NCBI GenBank assembly: GCA_018648945.1
Contig: JABGQJ010000273.1
Span: 1-9,251 of the forward strand
Source: Victivallales bacterium
GTDB lineage: Bacteria > Verrucomicrobiota > Lentisphaeria > Oligosphaerales > Lenti-02
Length of the DNA: 9,251 nucleotides
Direction: 5' to 3'
Shown: one piece after another, positions 7,072-9,251 of the stretch
Layout of the letters: each line of letters opens with the position of its first letter
Position numbering within the stretch: the first letter of the stretch is position 1
Program-made: the position numbers and the translations under genes
Notes under the pieces: generated by a model
Told to the model about the DNA's origin: nothing
The model's database searches: none
What the model saw: the letters and a program-made list of their open reading frames with translations, nothing else

Positions 7072-7099
7072 AATATACCACACAAAGGCTTGCTGGAAA
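7072..7099 (-). promoter_or_regulatory. Predicted sigma70-type promoter of the nqr operon
   Basis: On the minus strand, TTTCCA (7094-7099) and TATATT (7072-7077) are 16 bases apart. The -10 box is preceded by TGG, an extended -10 element. Transcription would start roughly 40 bases before the nqrD ATG. It sits in an AT-richer patch of an otherwise GC-rich spacer. Confidence 0.55.
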
Positions 7100-7141
7100 G
7101 CCGAAGTGCATCGGCCATCCTGGAGTCCTGGCTCTGTTCCG

Positions 7142-7170
7142 TTGGTCGGGGCCGTGACCCCTGCTATAGT
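7142..7170 (+). promoter_or_regulatory. Predicted extended -10 promoter of the OleB-type hydrolase
   Basis: TTGGTC (7142-7147) and TATAGT (7165-7170) are 17 bases apart, with TGC directly before the -10 box (extended -10). The leader would be about 28 bases long and contains GGAG (7196-7199), 5 bases before the ATG at 7205. It is back to back with the nqr promoter, with 42 bases between the two -35 boxes. Confidence 0.55.
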
Positions 7171-7204
7171 ACGGGTCGCCCATTTCATCTGCCACGGAGC
7201 CTGC

Positions 7205-8101
7205 ATGAACCAAGACGAGCCGCAATCTGCCACACCTGCTTGGCGAGAGCTCTATCCCTTCGCCTCCCACTTCGTGGCGACCGACGGCGTGCGCCAGCAC
7301 TATCTCGACGAGGGCGATGGTCCGGCCGTGGCGATGATCCATGGCAACCCGACCTGGTCGTTCTACTACCGCAATGTGGCCATTGCCCTGCGTGGTGCGC
7401 ATCGGACCATCGTTCCGGACCATGTGGGGTGCGGACTCTCGGACAAGCCGCAGGACTACCCCTACACGCTGCAGCAGCACATCGACAATCTGGAGCATCT
7501 GCTGAACGATGTGCTCCAGCTTAAGAAGGTGGACCTGATCGTGCACGACTGGGGCGGGGCCATCGGCATGGGGTATGCGGTCCGTCATCCCGACCGGGTC
7601 GGTCGCATCGTGGTGCTGAACACCGCTGCCTTCCTGATGGATTTCTGCCCGTTCCGGATCCGAGTCTGCCGCTGGCCCGTTTTCGGGCCGCTGGCCTTGC
7701 GTGGTCTCAATGCCTTCGCCCGCGCGGCCACGACCATGGCCGTCCGCAAGCCCCTTGCCCCCGCAGTTCGCGAGGGGCTGCTCGCGCCCTACGATTCCTG
7801 GGCCCATCGCGTGGCCGTTCTGCGCTTTGTCCAGGACATTCCCCTGCGGCCTTCCCACCCCAGCTACGAGACGGTGGCCAGTATCCAGAAGGGACTGCAC
7901 CTGCTGGCCGACAAACGCATGCTGATCTGCTGGGGCATGCAGGACTTCTGCTTCACCGAGGCATTCCTCGATATCTGGCAGAGCTATTTCCCACAGGCGC
8001 GCGTCCATCGCTTCGAGGACGCGGGACACTACCTTCTGGAAGACGCGGGAGAGCGGGTGATTCCTCTGGTGGAACGCTTCCTCACGCCGGTCATGAGGTG
8101 A
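7205..8101 (+). CDS. oleB: OleB-type haloalkane-dehalogenase-fold hydrolase
   Basis: The product has 298 residues, starting at an ATG 5 bases after GGAG. It belongs to the haloalkane-dehalogenase branch of alpha/beta hydrolases. HGNPTW (46-51) supplies Asn48, VHDWGG (113-118) holds the nucleophile Asp115 with Trp116 beside it, Asp247 in WGMQDF is the likely acid, and His275 in DAGHYLLED is the base. The stretches NTAAF (139-143), FVQDIPLRPSHPSY (208-221) and MLICWGMQDF (239-248) are ones I associate with OleB, the beta-lactone decarboxylase that makes a cis-olefin in long-chain hydrocarbon synthesis. No oleA, oleC or oleD lies in the window, so the role is not proven; a dehalogenase or another hydrolase of this branch remains possible. 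There is no signal peptide. Its TGA directly abuts the stop of the convergent gene. Confidence 0.8.
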   Translation: MNQDEPQSATPAWRELYPFASHFVATDGVRQHYLDEGDGPAVAMIHGNPTWSFYYRNVAIALRGAHRTIVPDHVGCGLSDKPQDYPYTLQQHIDNLEHLLNDVLQLKKVDLIVHDWGGAIGMGYAVRHPDRVGRIVVLNTAAFLMDFCPFRIRVCRWPVFGPLALRGLNAFARAATTMAVRKPLAPAVREGLLAPYDSWAHRVAVLRFVQDIPLRPSHPSYETVASIQKGLHLLADKRMLICWGMQDFCFTEAFLDIWQSYFPQARVHRFEDAGHYLLEDAGERVIPLVERFLTPVMR

Positions 8102-8998
8102 TCAGCGGATCGCTGCGGCGACGGCCCGCAGTTGGCGCAGGTGGGGTTCGTGGATGCGACCGAGGTGGTGCCCCACCTCGAAGGTGACCGCACCGCCTTG
8201 GGCATTCACTCGGCGCACGTAGTCGATCATCCTGGCGTCGTCGAGTTGGGGGCCGTCGGTGCGGCCCCACATGGTGCCCATGTGGCAGAGAATCTGCCAG
8301 ATCATGCCCTTGGGACAGGGATGGCTCTCGGGGGTGACCTCGAAGCGGTTCTGTTCACCCGCTGCGTAGTCCTGCTCGTCGGTGAGGGAGGCGAACGCCA
8401 AGTCCAGGCGAGTGCCGGGATTGAAGGCGAGAATGGAGTCGGCGTTGCCGGCGCGACAGGCAGCAGCCCAGGTGCGCCAACTCTGGGGCTTGGCCAGATC
8501 GTCCCAGCCCGCACGGTTGTAGGAACCGTCGAACCACCAGCCGTGAACCCGGTTGCCGTATCGTTCCGACCACTCCTGGATCACCGCCGACCAGTTCTTG
8601 GTGAACGCCTGCGGTGCGGGCTTCTGCTCGTGCACGTCTCCCAGCTGCGTCATGGCTTCAGCATCGCGCTGCGGGCTGCGCGAGGGAAGATAGAGCATGA
8701 GCCGAATGCCATATGGCACCAGCTCGCGGGCCAGGTCTGCTGGCAGATCGCGGGTGGTACACCGGTCGCCGACCCCGTGCCCGGTCAGCCGGTCGTAGGT
8801 GGCGTTCGGCGCGCAGTAGTAGCCAGAGTTCTGGCCCAGAGTGAGGACAGCATAGGCCGCACCCGCCTCGTGGCATTCTCGCGCAAAGCCAGCGGCATCG
8901 AAGGCGTTCACCTCGCGATTCCAGCCATCGCCGCCGCCCAGGAAGTGGATGAATACCCCGTACTTGCCATCTCGCATCCATTGGCCACGCTGGGTCAT
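8102..8998 (-). CDS. Short GH29-like (alpha-L-fucosidase-related) TIM-barrel protein
   Basis: The product has 298 residues from the ATG at 8998, which has AAGGAG 6 bases upstream. The start region WMRDGKYGVFIHF (7-19) matches the beginning of GH29 catalytic barrels. AGAAYAVLTL (45-54) is the second strand region, RLMLYLPSR (99-107) a later strand, and HGWWFDGSY (152-160) holds Asp157 at the position of the GH29 nucleophile. The HHDGF-type substrate motif of true fucosidases is replaced by GQNSGYY (55-61), and the length is well below the usual 450 or so, with no C-terminal beta domain. It is therefore a divergent relative whose activity is unknown. No signal peptide is seen on this start. The reading frame is continuous with an upstream esterase, so the product may also exist as a fusion. 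It converges with the OleB-type gene with no intergenic base. Confidence 0.8.
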   Translation of the reverse strand: MTQRGQWMRDGKYGVFIHFLGGGDGWNREVNAFDAAGFARECHEAGAAYAVLTLGQNSGYYCAPNATYDRLTGHGVGDRCTTRDLPADLARELVPYGIRLMLYLPSRSPQRDAEAMTQLGDVHEQKPAPQAFTKNWSAVIQEWSERYGNRVHGWWFDGSYNRAGWDDLAKPQSWRTWAAACRAGNADSILAFNPGTRLDLAFASLTDEQDYAAGEQNRFEVTPESHPCPKGMIWQILCHMGTMWGRTDGPQLDDARMIDYVRRVNAQGGAVTFEVGHHLGRIHEPHLRQLRAVAAAIR

Positions 8999-9251
8999 TT
9001 CGTTCTCCTTGAAGCTCTTGCCTACGAACTGCAGCACCCGAGGCACCGCTGCCTGCACCACGGCAAACGTGTGCCCTCCCTGGCGCTTTTCCAGTCTGTG
9101 TGGTATTCCGAGCAGGCCGAGGCGCCGGCAGAGGTTCTCGTTCATGGTCCGGTCAAAGGCAGTGGTCCCGGTCTGCACGAGGATCTTCATGCCTCGCAGT
9201 GCCGCTGCCTGATTGAGGGGATTGAGCGCTCGCCAGAGATCTGGATCGTCG
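8999..9251 (-). CDS. C-terminal part of an esterase (alpha/beta hydrolase), cut by window edge, no stop codon
   Basis: Eighty-four codons are open from the right edge to the GH29-like ATG. The sequence resembles the C-terminal end of putative esterases of the esterase-D type. ILVQTGTTAFD (23-33 of the visible part) is the strand that normally carries the acid residue, NENLCRRLGLLGIPH (36-50) is the helix of the family, and GGHTF (57-61) holds the catalytic His. The homology ends at about FVGKSF; then four codons (KENE) run in frame into the ATG of the GH29-like gene, and no stop codon intervenes. The family normally stops near here. The nucleophile serine and the start lie outside the window. 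It could be annotated together with 8102-8998 as one fusion gene. Confidence 0.7.
9005..9010 (-). promoter_or_regulatory. Internal Shine-Dalgarno AAGGAG before the GH29-like start
   Basis: AAGGAG lies 6 bases before the ATG at 8998, inside the open frame of the esterase. It supports independent translation of the GH29-like protein even though the esterase has no stop codon. Confidence 0.6.

Noticed and set aside
6350..7204. Plus-strand open frame extending the OleB-type gene far upstream
   Set aside because: The extension is antisense to nqrD and runs through its promoter. OleB homology begins only after the ATG at 7205, which has a ribosome-binding site and promoter.
7025..8029. Minus-strand upstream extension of nqrD to 8029
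   Set aside because: It is antisense to the OleB-type gene and shows no family resemblance. NqrD begins at 7024.
1..9251. tRNA, rRNA, CRISPR array, insertion sequence, prophage or toxin-antitoxin module
   Set aside because: No such structure or gene was recognised on either strand. Nearly all the DNA is accounted for by coding regions, and no gap reaches 300 bases.

Overview
The window is GC-rich and carries protein-coding genes on both strands. I saw no tRNA, rRNA, CRISPR array, insertion sequence or phage gene. Several features suggest an uncultured-type bacterium from the PVC superphylum (Planctomycetes/Verrucomicrobia/Lentisphaerae) or a neighbouring phylum: discoidin-like modules, a small GH29-like barrel, an OleB-type hydrolase and a sodium-pumping Nqr complex. 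This is inference from gene content; no phylogenetic marker gene is present.

Left end (1-1598): a metallo-beta-lactamase-fold hydrolase runs leftward off the window edge. Across a 123-base spacer, a serine alpha/beta hydrolase with a TTG start runs rightward.

Centre (1700-7024, minus strand): one compact operon read right to left as nqrD - nqrE - nqrF - nqrB - nqrC - small secreted discoidin-like protein. It has an extended -10 promoter in front (7072-7099) and a 12-bp-stem terminator behind (1651-1681). The proteins resemble the Na+-translocating NADH:quinone oxidoreductase (Na+-NQR). NqrF would take electrons from NADH through FAD and a 2Fe-2S cluster, the NqrD/NqrE pair would carry them across the membrane, and NqrB/NqrC flavins would follow. 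Four things are abnormal: the gene order is permuted and nqrA is absent here; NqrB is short and lacks the usual flavin-attachment segment; NqrC has Ser in place of the usual Thr flavin acceptor and carries a C-terminal discoidin-like domain; and the last gene encodes a secreted protein with a paralogue of that same domain. nqrF is interrupted by a one-base frameshift in a G5/C5 run, most simply a sequencing error.

Right end (7205-9251): an OleB-type alpha/beta hydrolase runs rightward from its own promoter, back to back with the nqr promoter. Its stop codon directly abuts the stop of a leftward GH29-like gene (TGA|TCA). That GH29-like gene is in frame with, and not separated by a stop from, the C-terminal end of an esterase that enters from the right edge.

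The best candidate for something undescribed is the nqr variant with its paired discoidin-like modules, one tethered to NqrC and one secreted.
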